Shown one piece after another: positions 17,201-25,243 of a stretch of 64,000 nt of DNA. Source of the stretch: Bradyrhizobium archetypum. Its GTDB lineage: Bacteria > Pseudomonadota > Alphaproteobacteria > Rhizobiales > Xanthobacteraceae. A model generated the notes under the pieces. The model had not been told where the DNA came from. It ran no database searches and saw only the letters and a program-made list of their open reading frames with translations. The stretch lies in assembly GCF_013114835.1 (NCBI RefSeq), contig NZ_JAAVLW010000005.1, positions 248,001-312,000 on the forward strand, written 5' to 3'. Within the stretch, counting starts at the first letter, position 1; each line of letters starts with the position of its first letter. The position numbers were made by a program, and so were the translations under genes.

Positions 17201-17792
17201 CGGCGGATACCGTCACCTGTCCGTCCGGCGTGATTCGGACGGCGAGTTCGGCATCGACGAGGTTGAGGCTTTCGGCGCGCAGCCGCCCCATCAGCAGCGC
17301 CGTGCCTGACAATTTCACTTCGGCCTTCGGCGCGGTGGCGACGACGACTTGGTCGCGGTCGCGGACCACGATGTCACGAATGCGCACCGCGATTCGTATC
17401 CGCCCAGCGCGCTCGATCTGGGTGCCGCCGACCGCAACCGTATTGCCGTGGCCGATATTTTCCTCGATTGCGGCCGCCAGCCAGGGCGTCGCGACGTCGA
17501 GATTGATGGGACCGGCGCCGAGCCGCCACCACAGCCCGCCGAAGCAGCCGGCGAAAATCACCGCCAGCACCGCGACGACGACTGCCAGGCGCTTGACCCA
17601 GCGTTCGCCAGTCAGCCAAAGCTGCAGCGCCGCCCATCTGTCCGCTAGGCGATGGAATCCGGAATTGGAACGCGACAACAGCCGCCGCGCGCGATGTCCG
17701 GCGGCCTCGTCCTGCTCCCAGCCCGCCGCGTCATCCCATTGCTGGGCCTCGGCACGCGGATTCGACCCCTTCGGCGAAGTATTCTTAGCCAT
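14202..17792 (-). CDS. AsmA-like/DUF3971 envelope protein
   Basis: About 1196 residues, one N-terminal membrane anchor (VKRLAVVVAVLAVIFAGCFGG, preceded by a basic cytoplasmic tail) and a very long periplasmic portion of repeated beta-rich segments. The C-terminal part, with MSGTFVPMYGLNNMFGQIPVLG and GLIGVTYEVVGTPSQPVLRVNP, is the AsmA-like C-terminal domain of YhdP/TamB-related proteins, which move phospholipids between membranes. The start is uncertain: the frame is open to 17996, with alternative ATGs at 17873 and 17996; the one chosen gives MAKNTSPKGSN. The 297 bases between it and the peroxiredoxin hold no other gene. Confidence 0.8.
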   Translation of the reverse strand: MAKNTSPKGSNPRAEAQQWDDAAGWEQDEAAGHRARRLLSRSNSGFHRLADRWAALQLWLTGERWVKRLAVVVAVLAVIFAGCFGGLWWRLGAGPINLDVATPWLAAAIEENIGHGNTVAVGGTQIERAGRIRIAVRIRDIVVRDRDQVVVATAPKAEVKLSGTALLMGRLRAESLNLVDAELAVRITPDGQVTVSAGDTAKPLATGVASKRDAGLAPTFPRQAPAPAQGAATTTPDTAQNGLLAGLDWLDSLSLTGLDGQNLNEIGLKNGNLVVDDQQRGNKWTFDNISLSMRRPSGGGIAVSLGEEGARPWSLKVAVGPPQNGVRSVDLRADKVPAANILLAMRVKDLTYSAELPLSGELKGELGRDGVPTYFRGKVTAGAGHLIDSDTPDYPMPIDSAEMSVEWDAGRRVLVAPFKVVSGANRITLLGHLEPPNGATTEWQAGLSGGTILLAGTDNEPPLIFNRIAIGMKFDTDRKRVLLTQADISNGEIGVAGTGSIDYSGEARLQLGFAGTPMSASALKRMWPILIVPEVREWVIERIERGTLQRIEVGVNSPVRNLSRKGPPIPDDGLAVNIVASGVTARPVDDMPAVRDADLKARVTGRTATVTIGQGTADTPAGRKINISDFIFEVPDMAPKPSPSRVKFRVDCPVPAAAEILASDRISDLSGTLVDPNASKGTVAATITLGMPVKGSMTKADTTYTVIGDLSGFAADKLVMNQKLEANALKVLANNAGYQVKGDVKINGQAASLDYRKPSEGDADIRLQATLDDASRARLGIDLGPAVSGSIPIKVIGKIGENDSRVGIEADLTSLRLDNILPGWVKVPGKAGKATFNVVKKEQSTQFQDIVVEGGGVSIKGSLEVDQNGDLLTANFPTYAPSDGDKTTLKAERGADGVVKVTMRGDVFDGRGFLKSAISGKDDPKSKSRNIDLDIDVKLGAVAGFGGEALRSVDSKFSRRNGIVKNFTLSGKVGRDATPVTADLRGRGAGQGRDIIILQTNDAGAFFRFTDMYSKVIGGQLSLALEPPTVEPSAKEGLINVRDFSIKGEASLDRVAAGNSTGTQSGVSFSALRAEFTRQNGQLSIRDGVVKGPMIGATIEGSIDTAANQVRMSGTFVPMYGLNNMFGQIPVLGLFLGGGSNEGLIGVTYEVVGTPSQPVLRVNPISAVMPGVLRKIFEFNTGKQNNNNPIELPPNN

Positions 17793-18089
17793 TGCCTCTC
17801 GGTGCCGGCGCTGAGGTTGATCGCCGCCAAGGGCGCGCTCTTCGACTCGTATCGAGCGCTCCTGTGTCGGCATCGCTGCCAATCCTCGATTAATACTGTT
17901 ACTCGTGGTCGGGCCCAAGGATTGATTGGGCGGTCCCATCGACGAGCGGACGGGGGTAGCGTCGAATTCCTTGTAACCATACTCCGGGGTCATCAAACTT
18001 ACCCAGCAGCCGGAGCGAATCCGACGGTCAAAGGCGAGACCCGCAATACCCTAATGGTTGAACTGCGGAAAGCGACGAAAGGAAGGCGT

Positions 18090-18863
18090 ATGTCCAAGAA
18101 AACGCGCATGAAATCCTCCAAGCCATCTCCAAAGAACCGCAAGTCGCCCGCCGCAAAACCATCCGCGGCCAAGACCGCCCGTAAAACTACCGGCCGCCGC
18201 GCAACGGCATCAGCCAAAAAGCCCGCCGCCAAAGCAGCCAAACCCGCGGCCAAGAAGGCCGTCCGCAAACCGGCCAAGACACGGGCGAAGAAACCCGTCC
18301 AAGCGGCCAAAACCGCGTCCACCCAAGCGTCGCACAAGCCGACATCGAAAGGGTTAATAAAATCCAATCTATCGGCGCCGCCGAAATCGGCCGCCGGAAC
18401 CGGGCTGGCCGAAGGCGCCATCGCACCCCCGTTCAGCCTCCCGCGCGATGGCGGCGGCAGCGTCTCGCTGGCCGACTATGCGGGCAAGAAGGTCGTGCTG
18501 TTCTTCTATCCCAGGGCGGACACCCCCGGCTGCACCCGGGAGGCGATCGATTTCACGCGACTGAGTAGCGCATTTGCCGACGCAGGAGCCGTGGTGCTCG
18601 GCGTCTCGGCCGACACCGTAAAAGCCCAGGACTCGTTCCGCGACAAACACGAGCTTTCCGTTCCTCTGATCTCGGATGAGCAACATGAGATGCTGGAGGC
18701 CTATGGCGCCTGGGGCGAAAAATCGATGTACGGCAGGAACTTCATGGGAATTATTCGAACGACGGTTCTGATTGGCACCGATGGGCGGATCGCGAGGGTC
18801 TGGCGCAATGTGCGGGTCGACGGCCATGCCGACGAGGTGCTGGCCGCCGTCCGCGCCATCTGA
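18090..18863 (+). CDS. Bcp-type peroxiredoxin with histone-H1-like N-terminal tail
   Basis: A 257-residue protein in two unlike parts. Residues 1-105 are Lys/Ala/Pro-rich with repeated AKKPAAK- and KPAKTRAKK-like units, resembling the histone H1 tail found in some bacterial DNA-binding proteins. Residues 106-257 form a thioredoxin-fold peroxiredoxin with FFYPRADTPGCTREA, peroxidatic Cys148. No other cysteine occurs, so the usual Bcp resolving Cys five residues later (here Ile-Asp) is missing, implying a 1-Cys mechanism. ATG at 18090 with AGGA 6 bases upstream. An ATG at 18054 is the alternative. Role: peroxide reduction, perhaps nucleoid-associated (inference). Confidence 0.85.
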   Translation: MSKKTRMKSSKPSPKNRKSPAAKPSAAKTARKTTGRRATASAKKPAAKAAKPAAKKAVRKPAKTRAKKPVQAAKTASTQASHKPTSKGLIKSNLSAPPKSAAGTGLAEGAIAPPFSLPRDGGGSVSLADYAGKKVVLFFYPRADTPGCTREAIDFTRLSSAFADAGAVVLGVSADTVKAQDSFRDKHELSVPLISDEQHEMLEAYGAWGEKSMYGRNFMGIIRTTVLIGTDGRIARVWRNVRVDGHADEVLAAVRAI

Positions 18864-18965
18864 TTTGGCCGGTTCCATTTCCCAAAAATTAACTATGAGA
18901 GGGTCAAATCGGCCTCGTAAATTGAGCCGTTACGGAACTGATCTCCGACCGGCGCGGGAGTGCCG

Positions 18966-20321
18966 ATGTCGTACCGTTCCGGTCATTATTCCGATCACCA
19001 CCATCCACAGGATTACGGCCGGACGCCGCCGCGGCGCCCGGCACCCCACGCAGCCAGAGCCGCCGCAGCGGTCGACGGCAACGGCTATGCCATCGTCCAT
19101 GCCGGCAAGCAGGTCCGTTTCGGGCCTGTCGTATTTTGGATCGTGGTTGGCACGATCGTCCTGCTCGGCTTGTGGTCGGCGGCGACCGCAACCTATTTCG
19201 CGTTTCGCGACGACGTCCTGACCCGGCTGATCGCCCGTCAGGCGGAGATGCAATACGCCTATGAAGACCGCATCGCGGAGCTGCGGGCCAAGGTCGATCG
19301 CACCACCAGCCGCCAGCTGCTCGATCAGGAACAGTTCGACCAGAAGCTCGACCAGATCATGCGGCGCCAGACCGCGCTTGAATCGCGCGCCACCGCCCTC
19401 GGCTCGATCCCGGATGCTGCGGCCACCGGTTCGATTCGTCCCCCGGCGCGCGGCGCAGCCGTAGAGGCACCTGCCTCCAGCACCCCAAAACCCTCCCCGA
19501 TCAGCGATACCGTGATCTTCGTGGCGCCGCCAGATCGCGAGGCGCGGCTGGAATCGCGCACGCCCGTCGTCGTCAAGCCGCAGCCCAATCAGTTCGCCAA
19601 GGTTCAAGGCGTCGACAACGTGCTGGTTCGCCTGCAGACCTCCCTGGATTCCGTCGAGCGGCGCCAGATGGCGGCGCTGAGCGCGGTCGAGGACGGCATG
19701 GAATCGCGCCTGCGCCGGATGCGCGGCGTGTTCACCGATCTCGGCCTCGACATGGCGCAGCTCGAGGCGGCGACGCCGCGCTCGGCGATCGGCGGCCCGT
19801 TCGTGCCGGTGAAGCTTCCGGCCGATGCCGGCGCATTCGAGCGCCAGCTCTACCGGATCAACGTCACCCGCACCCAGATGCAGCGCCTCAACGCGACACT
19901 GGCGCTGGTGCCTTACCGCAAGCCTGTCGTCGGCGAAGTCGAATTCACTTCAGGCTTCGGCGTTCGCAGCGATCCCTTCCTCGGCCGTCCCGCGATGCAC
20001 ACCGGTCTCGATTTCCGCGCCGCCACCGGCGATCCCGTCCGCGCCACCGCCAACGGCAAGGTGGTGTCGTCGGGATGGACGGGCGGCTACGGCCGCATGG
20101 TGGAGATCGATCACGGCAACGGCCTGTCGACCCGCTATGGCCATCTCTCGGAAATTCACGTCAGGGTCGGCGACTTCGTCAAAATAGGCCAGGTGATCGG
20201 CGCAGTCGGTTCGACCGGCCGCTCCACCGGCCCGCATCTGCACTATGAAACCCGGATCGACGGCGATGCTGTCGACCCGCAGAAGTTTTTGCGCGCGGGC
20301 GTGAGGCTGAGCGCGGGCTGA
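18966..20321 (+). CDS. M23 family metallopeptidase, membrane anchored
   Basis: A 451-residue envelope protein: cytoplasmic Pro/Arg-rich tail, one membrane helix (VVFWIVVGTIVLLGLWSA, about 55-75), a coiled-coil stretch (about 90-150), a Pro/Ala linker, then a LytM/M23 domain in the last 130 residues. Zinc motifs are intact: HTGLD (His and Asp) and the GPHLHYE HxH. The architecture matches DipM/EnvC-like or MepM-like peptidoglycan endopeptidases and divisome activators. GGGAG is 6 bases before the ATG at 18966. A GTG two codons earlier is possible. Hairpins follow the stop. Confidence 0.92.
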   Translation: MSYRSGHYSDHHHPQDYGRTPPRRPAPHAARAAAAVDGNGYAIVHAGKQVRFGPVVFWIVVGTIVLLGLWSAATATYFAFRDDVLTRLIARQAEMQYAYEDRIAELRAKVDRTTSRQLLDQEQFDQKLDQIMRRQTALESRATALGSIPDAAATGSIRPPARGAAVEAPASSTPKPSPISDTVIFVAPPDREARLESRTPVVVKPQPNQFAKVQGVDNVLVRLQTSLDSVERRQMAALSAVEDGMESRLRRMRGVFTDLGLDMAQLEAATPRSAIGGPFVPVKLPADAGAFERQLYRINVTRTQMQRLNATLALVPYRKPVVGEVEFTSGFGVRSDPFLGRPAMHTGLDFRAATGDPVRATANGKVVSSGWTGGYGRMVEIDHGNGLSTRYGHLSEIHVRVGDFVKIGQVIGAVGSTGRSTGPHLHYETRIDGDAVDPQKFLRAGVRLSAG

Positions 20322-20357
20322 CATCGCGTCGGAACTGGCGTGCTTCACGCTGCGCCG

Positions 20358-20399
20358 GCAGAAATTTTTTCTGCGCGGTGTCGGCCCTCACACGGGCCG
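20358..20399 (+). terminator. Two hairpins after the M23 gene
   Basis: GCAGAAA-ttt-TTTCTGC (20358-20374) is a perfect 7-base stem, and CGGCCC-tcacac-GGGCCG (20382-20399) a second GC-rich stem. Neither has a clean T-run after it, so termination may be partial or Rho-assisted. They end 80 bases before the next gene. Confidence 0.5.
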
Positions 20400-20479
20400 G
20401 ACGTCCTCGTGACATAGACTGAGCCAAATCCGACCAAATCCTGCGATATGCTCCGCTCAGTAATGGAGAAAATAACGTC

Positions 20480-20929
20480 ATGACCCAAGGCAACACCGTT
20501 CGTTTGCATCGTGTCCTCGCCACCAAGCCGGAGAAGGTCTTTCGCGCCTTCCTCGATGCGGAAGCCATGGCCAAGTGGCTGCCGCCCTACGGCTTCACCT
20601 GCAAGGTCCACCATTTGGAAGCAAAGGTTGGCGGCACATTCAGGATGTCGTTCACGAATTTCACCACGAACACGGGCCATTCGTTCGGCGGAGAATATCT
20701 CGAGATCGTGCCCAACGAGCGTATCCGCTACACTGATCGATTCGACGATCCCAATTTGCCTGGCGTTATCGAGGTCACTGTGACGCTGAAAGCGGTTTCG
20801 GTCGGAACCGAAATCAACATCGAGCAGACAAACCTGCCGACCGTGATTCCGGTCGAAGCCTGCTATCTCGGCTGGCAACAATCGCTCGTCCAGCTCGCGT
20901 CACTTGTCGAGCCCCATATTCCGGAATAG
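20480..20929 (+). CDS. SRPBCC (AHSA1/START-like) domain protein
   Basis: A 149-residue single-domain protein of the Bet v 1/AHSA1 fold. It opens with VRLHRVLATKPEKVFRAFLDAEAMAKWLPP, the family hallmark, and ends with CYLGWQQSLVQLASLVEPHIPE, the long C-terminal helix closing the hydrophobic cavity. Such proteins bind hydrophobic ligands or act as stress-linked accessory factors; the ligand is unknown. It stands alone between hairpins. GGAG lies 11 bases before the ATG, so translation may be weak. Confidence 0.88.
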   Translation: MTQGNTVRLHRVLATKPEKVFRAFLDAEAMAKWLPPYGFTCKVHHLEAKVGGTFRMSFTNFTTNTGHSFGGEYLEIVPNERIRYTDRFDDPNLPGVIEVTVTLKAVSVGTEINIEQTNLPTVIPVEACYLGWQQSLVQLASLVEPHIPE

Positions 20930-20938
20930 TGAAAGCCT

Positions 20939-20970
20939 AGGAAGAGGCACCAGCCATGGTGCCTCTTCCT
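20939..20970 (+). terminator. Strong hairpin after the SRPBCC gene
   Basis: Perfect 14-base stem, AGGAAGAGGCACCA (20939-20952) against its complement (20957-20970), with a 4-base loop GCCA, starting 10 bases after the stop codon. No T-run follows, so it is either a Rho-independent terminator lacking its tract or an mRNA 3'-end stabiliser. Confidence 0.6.
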
Positions 20971-21326
20971 CTGATGCCCGACTTCAGCGGTGAGGACATC
21001 GCTGAGGACCTCCCGTGCCTCGCCGTTGAACCTCATCGACTGCATCTGTTCGATCCGGAAGGCATCGTTCGACGCCGCGTTGATCTTCATGCCGGCAGTA
21101 GCCCTTCGTTGGTCAGGTCCTTCCGCCTTCAAGCGGATGCTTATCCAGCATGAGAGCATTGTTGCCGGATGCCAATTGTGGTTGATGCACCCTGGCGCCG
21201 TCGCTTGGCGTAATCGCAAGGCCCAGAGGTTCAACAGGGTTGAAACAGAACACACGAATTGGTCCGCGCCATCCAAGGCTCGCGGCCGGTGGTTACAGCT
21301 TCGCGCGCTGGCTCGCGGCAAAAACG
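20971..21326. other. Gap without a recognised gene
   Basis: About 355 bases between the SRPBCC hairpin and the carbamoyltransferase. Open frames exist on both strands, but none has a convincing ribosome site or family resemblance. A degenerate gene remnant cannot be excluded. The carbamoyltransferase frame itself is open back to a TTG at 21240, so its last 87 bases could be coding. Confidence 0.4.
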
Positions 21327-23390
21327 ATGGGAGCCGCAGGATTTCACCAGCTCGGCTCGGCCTTCGCCGATGCACGGATCGCACATGTTCGCGACAAGCT
21401 CGCGCGGGGCGAAACGGTCTATCTCGCTGGCTTAGGCGCCCCCGGCACGCATAATTCGGGTCTGGCGCTCGTCGAGGTGACGCAGGCAGGCGGGCCACGG
21501 CTGATCGTCAACAATGAGGAAGAACGCTTTTCCGGCAACAAGCACACGACCGAGTATCCGAAGCTGTCGATCGATGCCGCGGTGGCGACGCTGCGGGACA
21601 TCGGCCGAGACATCGGCGATATCGATGCCTGGCTCACGAGCTGGGATTATCCGACGCTCGCCGGCACGCTGGCGCGCTCGGTGCTCGAGGAACTGCCGCA
21701 GAGTCTGAAGCTTCTGCGCACTACCGAAGCGGCCGGCTTTGACGGCCGCCGCCTCGACCAGATGACGCGGACGCCAAAGATCCTCGCCCGCCAGCTCGGG
21801 CTTGCCGAGCGCGTGCCACTGATATGCCTGCCGCATCACGACAACCATGCCTGGTTCTCCTATGCGGCCTCGCCCTTTGCCGATGACGATGAACCGACAG
21901 CAATTGCGGTGCTCGACGGTACCGGTGATCAGGGCTCGATCTCGCTTTATGTCGTCAAGCGCGGCGCGATGCGGCGGCTCTATTGCAACGACAGCATGTT
22001 CGATTCACTCGGCGCGTTCTACAGCGTGATCTCGTCGACGCAAGGCGGCTGGACCTGGCTGTCCTGCGAGGGACGCTACATGGGCGCCGCCGCGTGGGGC
22101 GAAATGAACCGCGCGAGCAACCCCTACTATGCGCGGTTGCGGGACGTCTTGCATTTCGGTGCGAACGGCGAAATCCGGCTCAATCGCGCCCTGGCCAACT
22201 GGTATTGCGACCCGTTCGATCATCCATATAAGCAGGCGCTCAGCGAAATTCTCGGCGAACCGCTGCGTCCGAACCAGCTCTGGAATCCCGATGCGGTGCT
22301 GCGTGTCGAGGACATCCATCACCGCCCCGATACGAAGGACCGCCTCGACAAGGCCGCCGCGACCCAACTGGTGTTCGAGGATGCCATGATTCATGTCGTC
22401 GACCATCTGCTGCGCATGACCGGCGCCAACCGGCTGGTGTTGACGGGCGGCGTCGCGCTGAACGCGGTTGGCAATATGCGGCTGCTCGAACACTTCGAGC
22501 AAGCGTGGTTCGCGAGCGCGCAACAGCGCAATGCGCGCCTGCATCTTTGGGTGCCGCCGGTCCCCGGCGATCCCGGCGTCACCATCGGCGCCGCCTGGCT
22601 GTTTGCGCATCTGGCGGGTGCTCCGCGCGGCGTGCCGATGACGCACGCCTTCTATTGCGGCACGCCGCCTACGCAAAACGACATCGTCCACGCGGTTACG
22701 GCCGATGACATCGCCTCTCAGGAGATCGGCGATATCTCGAGGTCTGAAGGTCGCGACGCGATCGCCGACCTGATGGCATACATGGTCGCCCAAAACGGCG
22801 TGATCGCGCTGTATCAGGGCGCGGCCGAAACCGGCCCCCGCGCGCTCGGCCACCGCTCGATCCTCGCCAACCCCTGCGATCCGGCGGTGCGCGAGCTACT
22901 CAACGCGCGCGTCAAATACCGCGAGGCCATTCGACCGCTGGCGCCGATGGCGACGCTGGAGGCTGCGAGAGAGTATTTCGAATTGCTGCCTGGCGCCTCG
23001 GACGCCGACTACAACGCCTATAATTACATGGTGCTCACGGCACATTCAAAACCGCTTGCGCGGGAAAAAATCCCTGCCGTCATCCACGCCGACGGCACCG
23101 GCCGCATCCAGATCGTCCGCGCCGGCGACGATCCCCTCACCTATGCCTATCTCAAGGCGCTCGGCCGCCAGATCGGCGTCGAACTGTCCGTCAACACGTC
23201 CTTCAATGTCGCGGGTCCCATTGCGCAAACCCCGCAGCAGGCGATCGATACGCTCCGCCGCTCCAAGGGGCTCGATGTCGTGGTGCTCGTGGCCGGCGAC
23301 GGCACGGTCACTGCGGCGTGGCACGGCGGCGAGCGCGACAGCGGCCGCTTCACCGGCTGGTATGCCCAGTGGAAAGCTTGCCGTGCGTAA
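21327..23390 (+). CDS. Carbamoyltransferase of the NodU/CmcH/TobZ family
   Basis: About 687 residues. N-terminal Kae1-like domain: LAGLGAPGTHNSGLALVE, NNEEERFSGNKHTTEYP, the metal-binding cluster PHHDNHAW (H170/H171/H174) and VLDGTGDQGS. The C-terminal YrdC-like domain holds GAAETGPRALGHRSILANP and ELSVNTSFNVAGPI. The family makes carbamoyladenylate from carbamoyl phosphate and ATP and transfers the carbamoyl group to a hydroxyl of a small molecule (Nod factor, cephalosporin, tobramycin). No nod or antibiotic genes are adjacent, so the acceptor is unknown. ATG at 21327 is chosen over the TTG at 21240; the ribosome site is weak for both. Confidence 0.88.
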   Translation: MGAAGFHQLGSAFADARIAHVRDKLARGETVYLAGLGAPGTHNSGLALVEVTQAGGPRLIVNNEEERFSGNKHTTEYPKLSIDAAVATLRDIGRDIGDIDAWLTSWDYPTLAGTLARSVLEELPQSLKLLRTTEAAGFDGRRLDQMTRTPKILARQLGLAERVPLICLPHHDNHAWFSYAASPFADDDEPTAIAVLDGTGDQGSISLYVVKRGAMRRLYCNDSMFDSLGAFYSVISSTQGGWTWLSCEGRYMGAAAWGEMNRASNPYYARLRDVLHFGANGEIRLNRALANWYCDPFDHPYKQALSEILGEPLRPNQLWNPDAVLRVEDIHHRPDTKDRLDKAAATQLVFEDAMIHVVDHLLRMTGANRLVLTGGVALNAVGNMRLLEHFEQAWFASAQQRNARLHLWVPPVPGDPGVTIGAAWLFAHLAGAPRGVPMTHAFYCGTPPTQNDIVHAVTADDIASQEIGDISRSEGRDAIADLMAYMVAQNGVIALYQGAAETGPRALGHRSILANPCDPAVRELLNARVKYREAIRPLAPMATLEAAREYFELLPGASDADYNAYNYMVLTAHSKPLAREKIPAVIHADGTGRIQIVRAGDDPLTYAYLKALGRQIGVELSVNTSFNVAGPIAQTPQQAIDTLRRSKGLDVVVLVAGDGTVTAAWHGGERDSGRFTGWYAQWKACRA

Positions 23391-23391
23391 C

Positions 23392-24297
23392 CTAACGCTG
23401 AAAGCACTTCAGCACGCGGCCATCGATCACGAGCAGCGCGCTGCCGATCACCAGTGCGCCCATAATTTCACGCGGCGAAATCTGCTCACCGAGCACGAGC
23501 GATCCGAGCAGGATGGCTGTGACCGGTACTAGCAGCGTCACCAGCATGACGTTGGTGGCGCCGGAGCGCCGTAGGATCTGGAAGAAAACGATATAGGCAA
23601 GCGCCGTCGACAACGCGGCAAGTCCGAGCACTGCGAACCATGTCACAGCACCCGGGATTGGCAATTGCCAGGGACGCTCGAAAATGCCGGCGACGACGGT
23701 CATCATCAGGCTCGATGCCATCAATTGAAACGTGGCGGTGGCAAGCGGCGGCGAATCCGATAGCGCGCGTCGGGCTATCAGTGCGGAGATGCCGTAGCTC
23801 AGCGACGCCGCAAGACACAGCAGGACGCCGAGCCCCTGCCCGCTGGCAAAACCCAGTCCGCCGCCGCGAAGGATCACGACGCCGACAAGGCCTACGATCA
23901 CACCGGCCACGCGCCTGATGATGAGCTTTTCCTCGCCCGCCGCCGCCATCACCGCCACCGTGAACAGCGGGGTGGTGGCATTGAGGATCGAAGCCAGCCC
24001 ACTCGGAATGTACGTCTGTCCGGTAACGATCAGCGAGAACGGCAGCACGTTGTTGAACAAGGCGACGAGGAAGAATGGTCTCCAACCCATCCAGCCCTTC
24101 GGAAACGGCAGTTGCTGCGCGCAAAGTACCGGCAGCAGGATCATAGCGGCCAGCAGCACGCGCAACAGCACCAGCGTGAACGGCGGAAGCTCGCGTAGCA
24201 CCAGACCGTTGAAGAAGAACGATCCGCCCCACAGCACCGATAATGCGGCGAGCAACGCCCAGTCGCGCGCATCAATCCGGCCGTCGCTGACTGTCAT
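23392..24297 (-). CDS. EamA/DMT-family transporter
   Basis: A 301-residue inner-membrane protein with ten predicted helices in two EamA repeats. First repeat: LLAALSVLWGGSFFFNGLVLRELPPFTLVLLR; second: LLCLAASLSYGISALIARRAL. The helix-end motif LASILNATTPLFTVAV is typical. Members export metabolites such as amino acids or purines; the substrate is unknown here. It is convergent with the carbamoyltransferase, with one base between the stops, and co-directional with the dehydrogenase upstream. Confidence 0.88.
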   Translation of the reverse strand: MTVSDGRIDARDWALLAALSVLWGGSFFFNGLVLRELPPFTLVLLRVLLAAMILLPVLCAQQLPFPKGWMGWRPFFLVALFNNVLPFSLIVTGQTYIPSGLASILNATTPLFTVAVMAAAGEEKLIIRRVAGVIVGLVGVVILRGGGLGFASGQGLGVLLCLAASLSYGISALIARRALSDSPPLATATFQLMASSLMMTVVAGIFERPWQLPIPGAVTWFAVLGLAALSTALAYIVFFQILRRSGATNVMLVTLLVPVTAILLGSLVLGEQISPREIMGALVIGSALLVIDGRVLKCFQR

Positions 24298-24370
24298 TTC
24301 GCAAGAACCTGGTAAAATCGCGCTACCAGCTAGACCGGACGCACGTCGCCGTCCACCCGATTTCCGAAGG

Positions 24371-25240
24371 CTATTTCGGCTGCGACACGATCTCGATCAT
24401 CTTGCCTTCGTCATCATCGGGCGCGTTTGCCTTCGCCTTCTCATAGGCGGCAAGCGCAGCGCGGCTGACGGGCACGCCAGGCAGCAGCGTATCGGCGAGC
24501 GACACAGCGTAGGCCGCATCCTTGTGGCGCAGCGCCGCAGTGAACGAGGCGCCCGAGAAATCGCGCGCCACCATGCGCTTTGAGTGGCGGATCACCTGCG
24601 GCGAGGCCACCGCACCGGTCGAGAGCGCTTCCGCCACCAGGTTCATGTCGAGCCCGGCCTGCTCGGCCATCGCGATGCCTTCGGCGAGGCTCGCGATCTG
24701 CACCGCTCCCATCAAATTGTTGATCAGCTTGTAGACGGTGCCGGTGCCGACCGCTCCAAAGTACCTGATCAGATCGCCGATCGGCGCGAGATAGGGTTTT
24801 GCCCGATCGAGATCGGCCGCGTCAGCGCCGACCAGCAAGGTCAGCTTGCCGGCGGCCGCCGCTTGCGGCAGGCCGGTGACGGGGCAATCGATATAGATCA
24901 GCCCGCGGCTGCGCAGTTCGCGCGCCATGTCGAGCGCGTGCTGGTGCGACACGGTCGAGCATTCGATCGCAAGGCTGCCCGCCTTCATTGTTGCGGCAGC
25001 GCCATCCTGGCCAAGCCAAACGGCCCGCGACGCTTCATCGTCAGCGACCATGGTCACGACAGCGTCAGCGCCGTCGCCAGCTGCCGCCGGCGACGCAGCC
25101 CAGCGCGCACCGCGCGCAATCAAATCTTCTGATTTTGTCTTGCTGCGATTCCACACCGCAACCGTAAAACCTGCATCGAGATAGCGCCCGGCCATGCCAT
25201 GGCCCATGCGGCCGAGTCCGATGAAGCCGACCTTTGCCAT
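24371..25240 (-). CDS. NAD(P)-dependent beta-hydroxyacid dehydrogenase
   Basis: A 289-residue enzyme of the 3-hydroxyisobutyrate/tartronate-semialdehyde dehydrogenase family. It has the N-terminal Rossmann motif GFIGLGRMGHGM, the substrate motif DCPVTGLPQAAAAGKLTLLVG (normally D-A-P-V-S-G-G; the usual Ser is Thr and one Gly is Leu), and catalytic Lys in VYKLINNLM. NRSKTK after strand 2 suggests NADP preference. It starts 3 bases after the prfB stop, so it is translationally coupled to prfB. The physiological substrate is not determined. Confidence 0.88.
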   Translation of the reverse strand: MAKVGFIGLGRMGHGMAGRYLDAGFTVAVWNRSKTKSEDLIARGARWAASPAAAGDGADAVVTMVADDEASRAVWLGQDGAAATMKAGSLAIECSTVSHQHALDMARELRSRGLIYIDCPVTGLPQAAAAGKLTLLVGADAADLDRAKPYLAPIGDLIRYFGAVGTGTVYKLINNLMGAVQIASLAEGIAMAEQAGLDMNLVAEALSTGAVASPQVIRHSKRMVARDFSGASFTAALRHKDAAYAVSLADTLLPGVPVSRAALAAYEKAKANAPDDDEGKMIEIVSQPK

Positions 25241-25243
25241 CGG

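Noticed and set aside
17652..18089. Long N-terminal extension of the peroxiredoxin frame
   Set aside because: Overlaps antisense with the AsmA-like gene start and looks unlike the Lys/Ala tail; AGGA supports 18090.
20863..21498. 211-codon minus-strand frame across the SRPBCC end and the following gap
   Set aside because: Runs antisense through two real genes and the hairpin; no family resemblance.
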